Assembly (NCBI GenBank): GCA_017461945.1
Contig: JAFTSB010000003.1
Span: 1 to 64,000 of the forward strand
Reading direction: 5' to 3'
Source: Clostridia bacterium
GTDB lineage: Bacteria > Bacillota > Clostridia > Oscillospirales > CAG-272
Length of the DNA stretch: 64,000 nucleotides
Shown: piece after piece, positions 1 to 9,078 of the stretch
How positions within the stretch are numbered: the stretch's first letter is position 1
Layout of the letters: each line of letters opens with the position of its first letter
The notes under the pieces: model-generated
The model's database searches: none
The model's input: the letters and a program-made list of their open reading frames with translations, nothing else
What the model was told of the DNA's origin: nothing
Translations under genes and position numbers: made by a program

Positions 1-1
1 G

Positions 2-3000
2 CTGTACAGCGCCGACGGCAAGACCCTCTTGTACTGCCCTGCTACCAAGGCCGGTGTGTTCACCGTTCCCTCGGGTACCCAGGCCATCGCTCCCGGTGCC
101 TTTGTGGGCTGTCAGGAGCTGACCGAGGTCGTTCTGCCCAACACCATGACCCTGATCGGCGAAGCCGCCTTTGCCGGTTTGAAATCAGAGCTGGTCAAGG
201 TGACCCTTGCCGGCAACGCCTTTAATGATCTGATCATTGATCCGTATGCGTTCCTTGGCTGTAAGGCTCTGGAAGAGTTCGTGCAGGAGGAAGGAAGCCG
301 CCTGACCGTGATTGGTGAGCGTGCCTTCTACGATTGCACGGTACTGACTTCCTTTGAAATCCCTGCCACCTTGGCAGAGATCGGTACCGAGGCCTTCCGC
401 GGCTGTACCAAGCTGGCTACCGTAACCTTTGCCCCCACCAGCAAGCCTCTGGTATTTGGCGAGAACGTATTCTACGGCTGTACCGGCCTCAAGACCATCA
501 GCCTGCCTGCCAACGTTTCCAAGATCCCCGGCATTTTCTACGGTTGTAAGAACCTGAAAGAGGTATTGGTTGATCCCAACAGTGCTTACTTTACCAGTAT
601 CGACGGTGTTCTGTTCAACAAGGATGAGACCGAGCTGCTGTTCTTCCCCATTGGCAAGACCGGTGATTACACCATTCCTGCCACCGTTAAGAAGATCGCA
701 GACAGTGCTTTTGCTTATACGACGGGTATTAAAACTCTGACCATTTACAACACCATTGAGGTGATCGGTGCCAACGCCTTCCGCGAGGCAACCATTTCCG
801 GCGGTATTGTTTTTGTGGATCACGAGACCCTGCAAAGCGCGGATTCTTTGATGATCGGCGATTATGCCTTCTTTAAAACCAAGAACGGCAAATCCAGCTC
901 GTATATGGATTTGATTCTGCCCAATCACACCACTGTGATCGGCGAATATGCCTTCTCTAGGACCTATCACAACAAGTTCAACTGGGGTAGCGCTCCGATC
1001 GTTGAGATCGGCGCACACGCCTTTGAAAGTAATAGCTATCTGGATAAGAATACAGAGCCCCTTGTGATCCCTGCCACCGTCAAGGTGCTGAACGATTATG
1101 TGTTCAAGAGCAGTGATATCAAGTATATTACCTTGAGCGAAGGCATCGAATACATTGGCGAGTATGCCTTTAATGCTTGTTCTTATCTGACCGAGATTGT
1201 GATTCCTGCCAGCGTGAAGGAGATTGGCGCACATGCCTTCCACAGCGCTCAAAAGCTGAAATCTGTCACCTTTGCGCCCAATAGCCAGCTGACCACCATC
1301 CAGGGTTATGCTTTCTACAAGTGCGGCTCGAACAGCAGCAATGCGCTGACCACCATCTCCATTCCCGCCAGCGTGACCCACATCGGCGCTTATGCCTTTG
1401 CCGATTGCGTGTATCTTGCTACCGTCATTTTTGAGGAGAGCGCCGACGAGGCGACCGCTCCCGATCTGATTCTGGGTGGCGACTATGTGTATGCGGACGT
1501 TGACGACGGTGTCAACGTGATCGTCACCGAACGCGGCAACGTGTTCAACGGTTGTGACCGTCTGAAGAGTGTAACACTCCCTGGCAGAATGACCGAGATC
1601 GCCGAATATACCTTCTATGATGTCGGTAACAAGCTGGAGAATGTGACAGTAACCGTTACCTTTGCCGAAAACGGCCGTATGCACGTGATCGGCCAGCACG
1701 CCTTTGACAGTGCTAAGCTTGGCGAGATCGTGCTGCCCAACAGTCTGCAGAATCTGGCCCCTGTTGTGAATGGCAACGAGGCTTATGACCGTTTGGCGAT
1801 CGGCGCGTATGCCTTTAACGATTCTGCCGTTACCAAGATCACCTTTGCACCCGGTGGCACCGGTAATGTCACCATTGGCGAAGGAGCGTTCTACAAATGT
1901 GTTACCCTGACCGAGATCGTGTTGCCTGCAACTCTGGCCGATTACACCTCCCATACCGGTGATGTGATCACGGCCCTGCAGGGCGGAGCCGGCGTGTTTG
2001 TTGGTGCCGAGGTCAAGGTTGCCTACGTTCCCACCGCATTGCTGACCATCTCCGTGGAGGAAAAGGCCGGTGCGCTTTATCGGTCTGTGGACGGTGTGCT
2101 CTACAAAACCAACGGCACTGACGTGGTAGAGCTGATTGCATGCCCCTATGCTCGCACCGCCGCGGTTGTTGTTCCCGCAACGGTAACCAAGATCGGTGAC
2201 CTTGCCTTCTTTGGCTGCAGCGGCTTGACCGCGATCACGCTGACAGAGGGAACTGCCGACATGACCATTGGCGAGAAAGCTTTTGGCTACTGTGAGGCTC
2301 TGGAGACGCTGATGCTCCCTGCAAACGTTGTTTCCATTGGTACTAGCGCCTTCTATTACTGTGAGAATCTGACCGATCTCACTCTCTCTGCCAAGCTGGA
2401 GCACTTTGAGGGTGCTATGGTAGAGGGCTGTGATAGCCTTGCCAATGTCAACGTTGGTGCAGACAACATTGGCGTGAATTATGCCTCTATGGGTGGCGTC
2501 TTGTTCTCTGCCGATATGAAGACCGTGGTCTTCTATCCTGCCGCTCGTTTGGGGGAGGACTTTACCATTCCCGGTACGGTCACCGTCATCGCTCCCAACA
2601 CCTTCGCCGGCAACTCCGGCTTGAAGGAGGTCATCATTGGTGAGGGTGTGATCGAGATCGGCGCGAATGCCTTCCAAGGCTCGTCCATCACCAAGATCAC
2701 CATTCCTTCCACCGTCACTCTGATCGACGAGGGCGCCTTCTGGGCTTGTGCTTCGTTGACCGAGGTTATCTTTACCGAGGGTGGAACCGATCCCTTGATC
2801 ATTGGTAATCAAGCCTTTAGATTTGACAGAGCTTTGACCAGCATTTCCTTCCCCGCGCGCCTGCTTTCCATTGGTGATGAGGCGTTTGTGCAAGCCACCT
2901 ACGGTGGTTTGGCCTCTATGACCTTTGCTGAAAATTGTCAGCTGATGTTCATTGGTGACAAGGCCTTTAGCAAGACCAACCTGGTCAACGTGGTGCTGCC

Positions 3001-5734
3001 TGCCGGCGTTGAGTCCATGGGTGATATGGTATTCTATGACTGCATGGCACTGACCTCCGTTACCATTGGAGAGGGCATGACCGCCATCGGCAGTCAGGTG
3101 TTTGCTATTTGTATCAACCTGGTAGAGGTGCATTTCCCCTCCACGTTGCGTACGATGGGCACCAATACCTTCTTTGACGGTACCACCGCCAAGATCATCT
3201 GTGCTAAGCTCACTACCGTAACCTTTGGCGAGAATTCTCAACTGCAGGCCATTCCTGCCGGTACCTTTGCTTATTGCACGGCTCTTGCCGAAATCGTGAT
3301 TCCTGCCAGCGTAAAGGGAATTACATATTATGACCATGAGGAGAATTCCGCGTACAAGAAATTTGTTGGTGCCTTTGACCATTGCTCCGCATTGACCTCT
3401 GTGATCTTTGAGGAGGGCACCCAGTGTGCTGTCATCGGCGCTTACGCCTTCAGCCAAAGCGGTTTGAAGGAGATTGTGCTGCCTTCTTCTGTCAGCACCT
3501 TGGGTAAACGTGCATTCTATGCCACCAAGATCACAACGCTGGTGATTCCCGAGACCTGCACCAACTTTGGCGTGGGTGCCTTCTACGAGTGTGAAAAATT
3601 GGAGACTGTCGTACTGAACACCAAGGCTACTGCCCTGGCAGAGGATATGTTCTCCGGTTGCTCGGCTCTCACCGAGATCGTGATTCCCGAAACCGTTTCT
3701 GATCTTTCCGCCTCTTACATCTTCCACGAATGCAGCAGCCTGCGTAAGGTCACCATTCTGGGTACGGTTAAGGTGCTGGGCAAATCCATCTTTGAGGATT
3801 GTTCCAGTCTGGCAGAGATCAATCTGCCCGAGGGCCTGGAGGTGATCTCCAGCGGCGCCTTTGGATACTGCGATGCGTTGACCACGATTACGTTGCCCGC
3901 ATCTCTGCACACCATCGGCGATGGCTCTCTCTCTGCCTCCGGTGCATTTGAGGGTGCCGGCCTGGTTGAGTATCGTGTGGCCGAGGGTAACCAGACCTTT
4001 GCCTCGGTCGAAGGCATTCTGTTCAGCGCAGACCGCACTAAGATGATGGCATATCCCCCCAACAGAACCGCTACTACCCTGACCATCCCCAAGGAAATGA
4101 CCGAGCTTGGCGACTCTGCCTTTGCAAACATTAAGGTGCTGCAGTACGTATTCTTTGAGGAGGGAAGCATTCTCAATCTGACCATTGGTGACAAGGCATT
4201 CTACGGCTGTACCAGCCTGCGTGCTGTGATCCTGCCCGAGCGTGTGACATCCATTGGAAAGAGCGCTTTTGAGGGCTGCTCCAGTCTGACCTCTGTCCAC
4301 CTGCCTTCCACTCTCCGTGAGATCGGCGATCGCGCCTTCTACAGCGACGAAAAGCTGGTGCAGGTCGGCAACTATTCCGATGATATCGTGCTGGATCTGG
4401 CCGAGGTTTACGACACCACCGAGGTGTTCTATGGCAAGCTGGCAGACAGCGCATTGTATTACTACACCAAGAATAAGGGCTATCGCTATATGGGCGAGGA
4501 TGACCAAGGCAACGCCATCGTTACCGAGATCGAAACCGGCAACCGATTGACCACCGATGACAAGGGCTTTATGATTCTTGACTTTGGTACCGACAAGTAT
4601 TTGGTGGGTTATATGGGTACGGACACCGAGGTCGTAATCCCTGACGGTATCACGGATATCTATACCTACGCGTTCCATGAAAACGTGGGTAACAATGCCG
4701 TCATTACTTCGGTTACCATTGCCGATTCCGTTGTCAAGCTTCACCAATATGCCTTCTACTACTGTAAGAGCTTGAGTGAGATTCACTTTGGCACCGGTCT
4801 GAAGGAAATTGACTCCTATACCTTTGAAAACTGTAAAGCTATGGCCGGCAAGCCCCTTGGCCTGCCCGCCGGCATCGAGACGATGGGCGTTATCATCTTT
4901 AATAACGGTTGTCCCAAATTCTACGTTCGCGAGACTGAGAACCAGCCCGGATGGAGCTATCATGCAACTACCATGGGCAAGCGTTGGAACTATCAGGCCG
5001 ATGTTGTTTACGGTTGGACCGGTGAGGATGTTACTTACACCTTTGTGGTGGACCCTGCCAATGAGTCCTTGAATCAGACCGTCACCGCTCTTTATCGCTT
5101 TAGCATCGAGGATGTCCCGGTACAAGAGAAGTATGTGATCAACGGTGAAAATTACTACTTTGGCGGCTGGTTTGAGGATGCTGCTTGTACTACGGCTGCT
5201 ACTGGCGAGTACTACAACGCCAATGGCTTGACCTTCTACGCTAAGCTGTACACTGAGCAAGAGTGGAACCAGATGCTCTACGGCGGCACCAGCTTTGACT
5301 GGGCTTGGGATCTGGAATTGAAGCAGGAGTCTGTAACAGTATCGACCAATTCGTCCAACGACAAGAAGACCTACGATTATTACGCGGCGACGACTGTTGT
5401 GATCGACGTAAAGGGCGAAATGATTTATTATAAGTTCACTGCCACCGAAAACGGCACAGTGACCTTCCAGGGCAACTGCTATGACACAAGCGGCAAGCTG
5501 AAGCTCTGTAACAGCCAAGGCTTTGTATACAGCGCACCCGAAAGCACGGCTCTGCTCAAGACCGACACCAGCTCTCTTGGCAAGAACCAGTTCCAGATCA
5601 CCTTTGAGGTAGAGGCCGGTGAGACCTACTATCTGGCCGTTAAGCATGACCGCGCCACTAGCACCGGTGATCTCCCCGTGATCCTGCTTTTCGAGCCTGC
5701 CGAGGCTGAAACCGAAACAACCCCCGAGGGCTGA
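2..5734 (+). CDS. Giant BspA-like leucine-rich-repeat surface protein (5' end outside window)
   Basis: The reading frame is open from the first bases, so this is the C-terminal 1910 residues of a longer protein. Almost all of it is LRR_5 (BspA/Treponema type) repeats of about 23 residues, with the pattern I-P-x-x-V-x-x-I-G-x-x-A-F-x-x-C repeated dozens of times. The repeats are broken by five divider segments of the type GVLFSADxTxLxxYP, at about nt 2, 605, 2090, 2490 and 4010. After nt 4950 comes an InlB_B-like segment (GGWFED near nt 5160). The last 100 residues look like a PPC-type beta-sandwich (ENGTVTF, AGETYYLAV). No LPxTG motif or C-terminal membrane anchor is seen, so attachment would depend on the unseen N-terminus. 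Family members are exported adhesins or host-interaction proteins; the ligand here is unknown. Confidence 0.9.
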   Translation: MYSADGKTLLYCPATKAGVFTVPSGTQAIAPGAFVGCQELTEVVLPNTMTLIGEAAFAGLKSELVKVTLAGNAFNDLIIDPYAFLGCKALEEFVQEEGSRLTVIGERAFYDCTVLTSFEIPATLAEIGTEAFRGCTKLATVTFAPTSKPLVFGENVFYGCTGLKTISLPANVSKIPGIFYGCKNLKEVLVDPNSAYFTSIDGVLFNKDETELLFFPIGKTGDYTIPATVKKIADSAFAYTTGIKTLTIYNTIEVIGANAFREATISGGIVFVDHETLQSADSLMIGDYAFFKTKNGKSSSYMDLILPNHTTVIGEYAFSRTYHNKFNWGSAPIVEIGAHAFESNSYLDKNTEPLVIPATVKVLNDYVFKSSDIKYITLSEGIEYIGEYAFNACSYLTEIVIPASVKEIGAHAFHSAQKLKSVTFAPNSQLTTIQGYAFYKCGSNSSNALTTISIPASVTHIGAYAFADCVYLATVIFEESADEATAPDLILGGDYVYADVDDGVNVIVTERGNVFNGCDRLKSVTLPGRMTEIAEYTFYDVGNKLENVTVTVTFAENGRMHVIGQHAFDSAKLGEIVLPNSLQNLAPVVNGNEAYDRLAIGAYAFNDSAVTKITFAPGGTGNVTIGEGAFYKCVTLTEIVLPATLADYTSHTGDVITALQGGAGVFVGAEVKVAYVPTALLTISVEEKAGALYRSVDGVLYKTNGTDVVELIACPYARTAAVVVPATVTKIGDLAFFGCSGLTAITLTEGTADMTIGEKAFGYCEALETLMLPANVVSIGTSAFYYCENLTDLTLSAKLEHFEGAMVEGCDSLANVNVGADNIGVNYASMGGVLFSADMKTVVFYPAARLGEDFTIPGTVTVIAPNTFAGNSGLKEVIIGEGVIEIGANAFQGSSITKITIPSTVTLIDEGAFWACASLTEVIFTEGGTDPLIIGNQAFRFDRALTSISFPARLLSIGDEAFVQATYGGLASMTFAENCQLMFIGDKAFSKTNLVNVVLPAGVESMGDMVFYDCMALTSVTIGEGMTAIGSQVFAICINLVEVHFPSTLRTMGTNTFFDGTTAKIICAKLTTVTFGENSQLQAIPAGTFAYCTALAEIVIPASVKGITYYDHEENSAYKKFVGAFDHCSALTSVIFEEGTQCAVIGAYAFSQSGLKEIVLPSSVSTLGKRAFYATKITTLVIPETCTNFGVGAFYECEKLETVVLNTKATALAEDMFSGCSALTEIVIPETVSDLSASYIFHECSSLRKVTILGTVKVLGKSIFEDCSSLAEINLPEGLEVISSGAFGYCDALTTITLPASLHTIGDGSLSASGAFEGAGLVEYRVAEGNQTFASVEGILFSADRTKMMAYPPNRTATTLTIPKEMTELGDSAFANIKVLQYVFFEEGSILNLTIGDKAFYGCTSLRAVILPERVTSIGKSAFEGCSSLTSVHLPSTLREIGDRAFYSDEKLVQVGNYSDDIVLDLAEVYDTTEVFYGKLADSALYYYTKNKGYRYMGEDDQGNAIVTEIETGNRLTTDDKGFMILDFGTDKYLVGYMGTDTEVVIPDGITDIYTYAFHENVGNNAVITSVTIADSVVKLHQYAFYYCKSLSEIHFGTGLKEIDSYTFENCKAMAGKPLGLPAGIETMGVIIFNNGCPKFYVRETENQPGWSYHATTMGKRWNYQADVVYGWTGEDVTYTFVVDPANESLNQTVTALYRFSIEDVPVQEKYVINGENYYFGGWFEDAACTTAATGEYYNANGLTFYAKLYTEQEWNQMLYGGTSFDWAWDLELKQESVTVSTNSSNDKKTYDYYAATTVVIDVKGEMIYYKFTATENGTVTFQGNCYDTSGKLKLCNSQGFVYSAPESTALLKTDTSSLGKNQFQITFEVEAGETYYLAVKHDRATSTGDLPVILLFEPAEAETETTPEG

Positions 5735-5749
5735 TGCCCTCATACCCCA

Positions 5750-5774
5750 ACGCCTCTCCCCGAAAGGGGAGGGG
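5750..5774. repeat. GC-rich hairpin after the LRR gene, related to an interspersed repeat
   Basis: CCTCTCCCC and GGGGAGGGG arms surround a GAAA loop. The motif resembles one half of the element at 40301-40400 (CCTCTCCCCAAGG). There is no T-tract after it, so it is unlikely to be a simple terminator. The following bases up to 5954 hold only a weak -10-like TATGAT at 5848-5853. Confidence 0.45.
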
Positions 5775-5954
5775 CCGCGGGGAAGTGCAAACGATACATA
5801 TCAAGGCATATGCAAGGCGGCATCTGCCAACTCGCCCCTTGCGACAATATGATAGATTCCGTGTAGATACGTGCAGAAAAGCGGCACACGGAAGCAGCAA
5901 TTGGATTTTCTGCCCGTTTTTATGCGGAATATATCACATGAACAGGAGAAATAT

Positions 5955-7085
5955 ATGGAAAAAATCAAGCATCCACTTTTTCAAAAGCATTATGCCAGAT
6001 TGGTCACCGAGGCGATCATCAAATCGATCATCGGTGGCGTACTGATCGGCTTTTGCGCCAATTTTGTGGCAGCTGCGGTCGCCTGGTTCTTTGAATTCGG
6101 CGGCATCTGGCTTGCCATTGGCGTGGGACTGGTTGCCGGCATCGCCGGTGGAGTGCTTCTTTACTTTTTGAAGTATCGCCCCGATGTGCACGAGGTCGCC
6201 CGCCGCGTAGACCGTCTCGGTCTGCAGGAGCGTGTGGTCACCATGCTGGAATACCAGCAGGACGACTCCTACATTGCAACCCTGCAGCGTGAAAACGCCG
6301 AGACAAAGCTGAAAAGCGTCGAACACAGAAAGCTTCGCTTCCGTCTCCCCACAGCGTTGATCGTGCTGGCTGCCGTTGCCTTGGTGCTTGGCTCCGGTAT
6401 GACCACCGTGGTGGGCTTGGCCGAGAGTGAGGTCATTCCCAGCGGCTCTGATCTGGTGAACCCCGAGGACCCCTTGGCACAGTACATTGCTGTGACCTAC
6501 GAGGCCGGCGAGGGCGGTGAGATCGAGGGCGAGACCGACCAGCTCCTGCTCCCGGGCGAGGGAACCACTCCCGTGGTTGCCGTGGCCGAGGATGGATGGA
6601 TGTTCATCGGTTGGGATGACGGTAACGAGGATCCCGAGCGCTCGGAGAGTGACGTTCAGCTGCCCATCACCTACACGGCGATCTTCCAAGAGGTCACAGA
6701 GGGTGGCGAGGAAGGCGAGGATGGCCAGCAGGGCGGTCAGGACCAAGGCGAAGGCGACAAGGCCGAGGACCTGCCCGAAGGCAGCGAATCCAACGTCGAA
6801 AACGGCGACAACGGTAACGGAGATAAGGGCAGCGGCTCCAACTCCGACAACGGCGAATCCGAGGGCAAGGGTGAAGGTGAAGAAGAGGGCGAAGGCAAGG
6901 GCGATGGCCAGGGCCTTGGCGCAGGCGGTAAATGGCAGGATAGCAACCAGTTTATCGACGGCAACACCTACTACCGTGACCACTTGGAGATGTATTACGA
7001 AATGGCACAGCAGATCTTCTCCGAAAACGGTGAGATCCCTCCCGAAATGCGGGAATTCTTTGAAACCTACTTTGGCGGTATTTAA
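5955..7085 (+). CDS. Membrane-anchored protein with InlB-like repeat and acidic Gly-rich tail
   Basis: 376 residues. The ATG at 5955 is chosen because AGGAGA lies 6 nt upstream; the frame stays open further upstream but without a ribosome site. Two hydrophobic segments (about residues 17-50) are followed by a cytosolic-type helical stretch (VHEVARRVDRLGLQERVVTML) and a third membrane segment near residue 125. After this comes an InlB_B-like unit (AVTYEAGEGG to WMFIGWDDG) and about 100 residues rich in Gly, Glu, Asp and Ser, then a short conserved-looking tail. It is the first gene of the MoxR/DUF58/VWA group, with 38 bp to moxR. The helical part resembles the N-terminus of DUF4175-like partners of such operons, but that is only a resemblance. 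Its function is unknown; an envelope partner of the ATPase is an inference. Confidence 0.8.
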   Translation: MEKIKHPLFQKHYARLVTEAIIKSIIGGVLIGFCANFVAAAVAWFFEFGGIWLAIGVGLVAGIAGGVLLYFLKYRPDVHEVARRVDRLGLQERVVTMLEYQQDDSYIATLQRENAETKLKSVEHRKLRFRLPTALIVLAAVALVLGSGMTTVVGLAESEVIPSGSDLVNPEDPLAQYIAVTYEAGEGGEIEGETDQLLLPGEGTTPVVAVAEDGWMFIGWDDGNEDPERSESDVQLPITYTAIFQEVTEGGEEGEDGQQGGQDQGEGDKAEDLPEGSESNVENGDNGNGDKGSGSNSDNGESEGKGEGEEEGEGKGDGQGLGAGGKWQDSNQFIDGNTYYRDHLEMYYEMAQQIFSENGEIPPEMREFFETYFGGI

Positions 7086-7123
7086 TTAAAATTTAAATTT
7101 ATAGAAGGACAAAGGAAAAAATC

Positions 7124-8179
7124 ATGGTTACAGAACAGAACATTCAGAAATTCAGCACCCAGTGCAAAAACATTTTCGAGCAGATCGGCCGTGACGTGAT
7201 CGGCCAGAAGGAAGTTGTCGAGGGTGCCGTTATTGCAATGATCGCAGGCGGCAACGTGCTTTTGGAGGGTGTGCCCGGCGTTGGTAAGACCCGTTTGGTG
7301 CGTTCTCTCGGTCGCGTGTTCGACCTGCCCTTCTCCCGTATTCAGTTCACCCCTGACCTGATGCCTGCTGACGTTACCGGTACCAACATCATTGTAAAGG
7401 ATGAAAACGGCAACTCCAACTTCCAGTTCCAGCCCGGCCCCATCTTCTCCAACATCATCCTGGCAGACGAGATCAACCGTGCTACCCCTAAGACCCAGTC
7501 CGCATTGCTGGAGGCCATGCAGGAGCACACCGTTACCGTTATGGGTGTTTCCAGAAAGCTGGAGGAGCCCTTCTTCGTGCTGGCTACCCAGAACCCTGTA
7601 GAGCAGGATGGTACTTACCCCCTGCCTGAGGCACAGATGGACCGTTTCATGTTCAAGATCATCGTAAAGAACCCCTCCCTGGACGAGCTGATGGACATCG
7701 TTAACATGACCCAGAAGACCATGGCCGAGGTGGCTGACGCTGCTTGTAACGGCGCTGATCTGCTGGAGATGCGTGCCACCGCCAACCAGATCCCCGTTGC
7801 CGAGGAGGTTCTGCGCTACGCTATGATGCTTTGCTCCGCTACTCATCCCGACAGCGAGTGTGCCAGCGAGGCTGCCAAGAAGTACGTTCGTCTGGGTGCT
7901 TCTCCCCGTGCAGGTCAGGCTCTGATCTCTGCCGCTAAGGTAAAGGCACTGATGGATGGCCGCTTTAACGTTTCCTATGACGATGTCAATGCTTTGGCTT
8001 ATCCCGTTCTGCGTCACAGAATGAAGCTGACCTTCGAGGCCATTGCAGAGCGTGTTTCCGCTGACGAGATCGTGAAGATGATCATCGACGAGCTGATGCA
8101 CAAGAACAAGCTGATCGACGAGCCCGCAGAGGCCCCCGCCGCAGAGCAAGAAAAAAAGCATAAATTTGGGAGAAAATAA
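7124..8179 (+). CDS. MoxR-family AAA+ ATPase
   Basis: 351 residues, typical for the family. Walker A is GVPGVGKT at residues 49-56, Walker B is ILADEIN near 113-118, and the sensor-1 region LATQNPVEQDGTYPLPEAQMDRF follows, with an arginine-finger-type MDRF. The C-terminal lid domain is complete (RLGASPRAGQALI). MoxR ATPases act as chaperone-like remodelers with VWA proteins. Here the gene is followed directly by DUF58 and two VWA genes, overlapping the DUF58 start by one base, so the products very likely work together. AGAAGGAC lies about 10 nt upstream of the ATG. Identification is firm; the client protein is not known. Confidence 0.96.
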   Translation: MVTEQNIQKFSTQCKNIFEQIGRDVIGQKEVVEGAVIAMIAGGNVLLEGVPGVGKTRLVRSLGRVFDLPFSRIQFTPDLMPADVTGTNIIVKDENGNSNFQFQPGPIFSNIILADEINRATPKTQSALLEAMQEHTVTVMGVSRKLEEPFFVLATQNPVEQDGTYPLPEAQMDRFMFKIIVKNPSLDELMDIVNMTQKTMAEVADAACNGADLLEMRATANQIPVAEEVLRYAMMLCSATHPDSECASEAAKKYVRLGASPRAGQALISAAKVKALMDGRFNVSYDDVNALAYPVLRHRMKLTFEAIAERVSADEIVKMIIDELMHKNKLIDEPAEAPAAEQEKKHKFGRK

Positions 8180-9078
8180 TGAAGGGCTCCTATTTAAACG
8201 ATGAATTTTTCAGTCGTTTAGAGTCGTTGTCGCTGGAGCTGCGCGCCGATCTTGCCGGCTTTTTCGGCGGTAAGCACCTGGTTCGTACCTACGGACAGAC
8301 CGTTGAATTTGCCGACTATCGCGAGTATATGCTGGGCGACGATATCCGACGCATCGACTGGAATTTGTACAGCCGTTTTGAAAAGTTCTTCCTAAAGCTA
8401 TTTACCGATGAGCGCCAGATGCACACGCAGGTCTTTTTGGACTGCTCTGCATCCATGGGTAAGGATAACCCCGAAAAGGCCGCCTATGCCGTTGGCATTG
8501 CGGCGGCCCTGGGGTACCTTTCTGTCCATAATATGGACAAGGTCTCCTATAAGCTTATGAAAGGTGAAGCATCGGAAGATCCTTTTGGCACCATTGTGGG
8601 AAAACGCGCGTTTTTCAAGGCTATCAGCGAGCTGGAAACGCTGACCTTTGATGGGGAAACCGATCTGCGCAATGCCGTTTTGAACACCCGTAATATGGGT
8701 AACAATGACGGTCTTACCGTGATCGTATCGGATTTCTTTACCAATACCGATTGGAAAAAGGCAGTGGACTATCTCTGTTACAAAAAGAGACAGGTGCTGC
8801 TGGTGCAGGTGATGACACCCGAGGAGGCAGATCCTCTTTACATGGGTCGTATGAATCTGATCGACTCAGAGTCGGTGGATGCATCCGATACCAAGAATAT
8901 GAGAATCAAGATTGATCGCGCATCCCAAGAAGCATACGAGATGGCAATGCAGGCACACATGGAGGAGCTTCGCACCTTCTGTAACTCCCGCGGCGCCGCG
9001 TTCGTATCGGTTCGTACCGATCAACCTATCGAAAAGGTGCTGTTCAAAGAATTACTTAAGGTAGGTATTATGGCATGA
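8179..9078 (+). CDS. DUF58 domain protein (VWA-like)
   Basis: 299 residues. The DUF58 signature is clear: RTYGQTVEFADYREYMLGDD followed by RRIDWNLYSR near residues 40-65, and a MIDAS-like DxSxS (DCSASM) starting at Asp88. The ATG overlaps the moxR stop by one base (TAATG), and the gene ends in an ATGA overlap with the next gene, so translation is probably coupled. No membrane segment is evident, so it should be soluble and may link MoxR to the membrane VWA proteins. This pairing is standard in bacterial MoxR operons; the exact biochemical role is unknown. Confidence 0.93.
   Translation: MKGSYLNDEFFSRLESLSLELRADLAGFFGGKHLVRTYGQTVEFADYREYMLGDDIRRIDWNLYSRFEKFFLKLFTDERQMHTQVFLDCSASMGKDNPEKAAYAVGIAAALGYLSVHNMDKVSYKLMKGEASEDPFGTIVGKRAFFKAISELETLTFDGETDLRNAVLNTRNMGNNDGLTVIVSDFFTNTDWKKAVDYLCYKKRQVLLVQVMTPEEADPLYMGRMNLIDSESVDASDTKNMRIKIDRASQEAYEMAMQAHMEELRTFCNSRGAAFVSVRTDQPIEKVLFKELLKVGIMA

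Noticed and set aside
185..5743. A very long minus-strand open frame opposite the giant LRR gene
   Set aside because: It mirrors the periodic LRR codons, has no ribosome site or domain pattern, and the plus-strand frame has clear LRR repeats.
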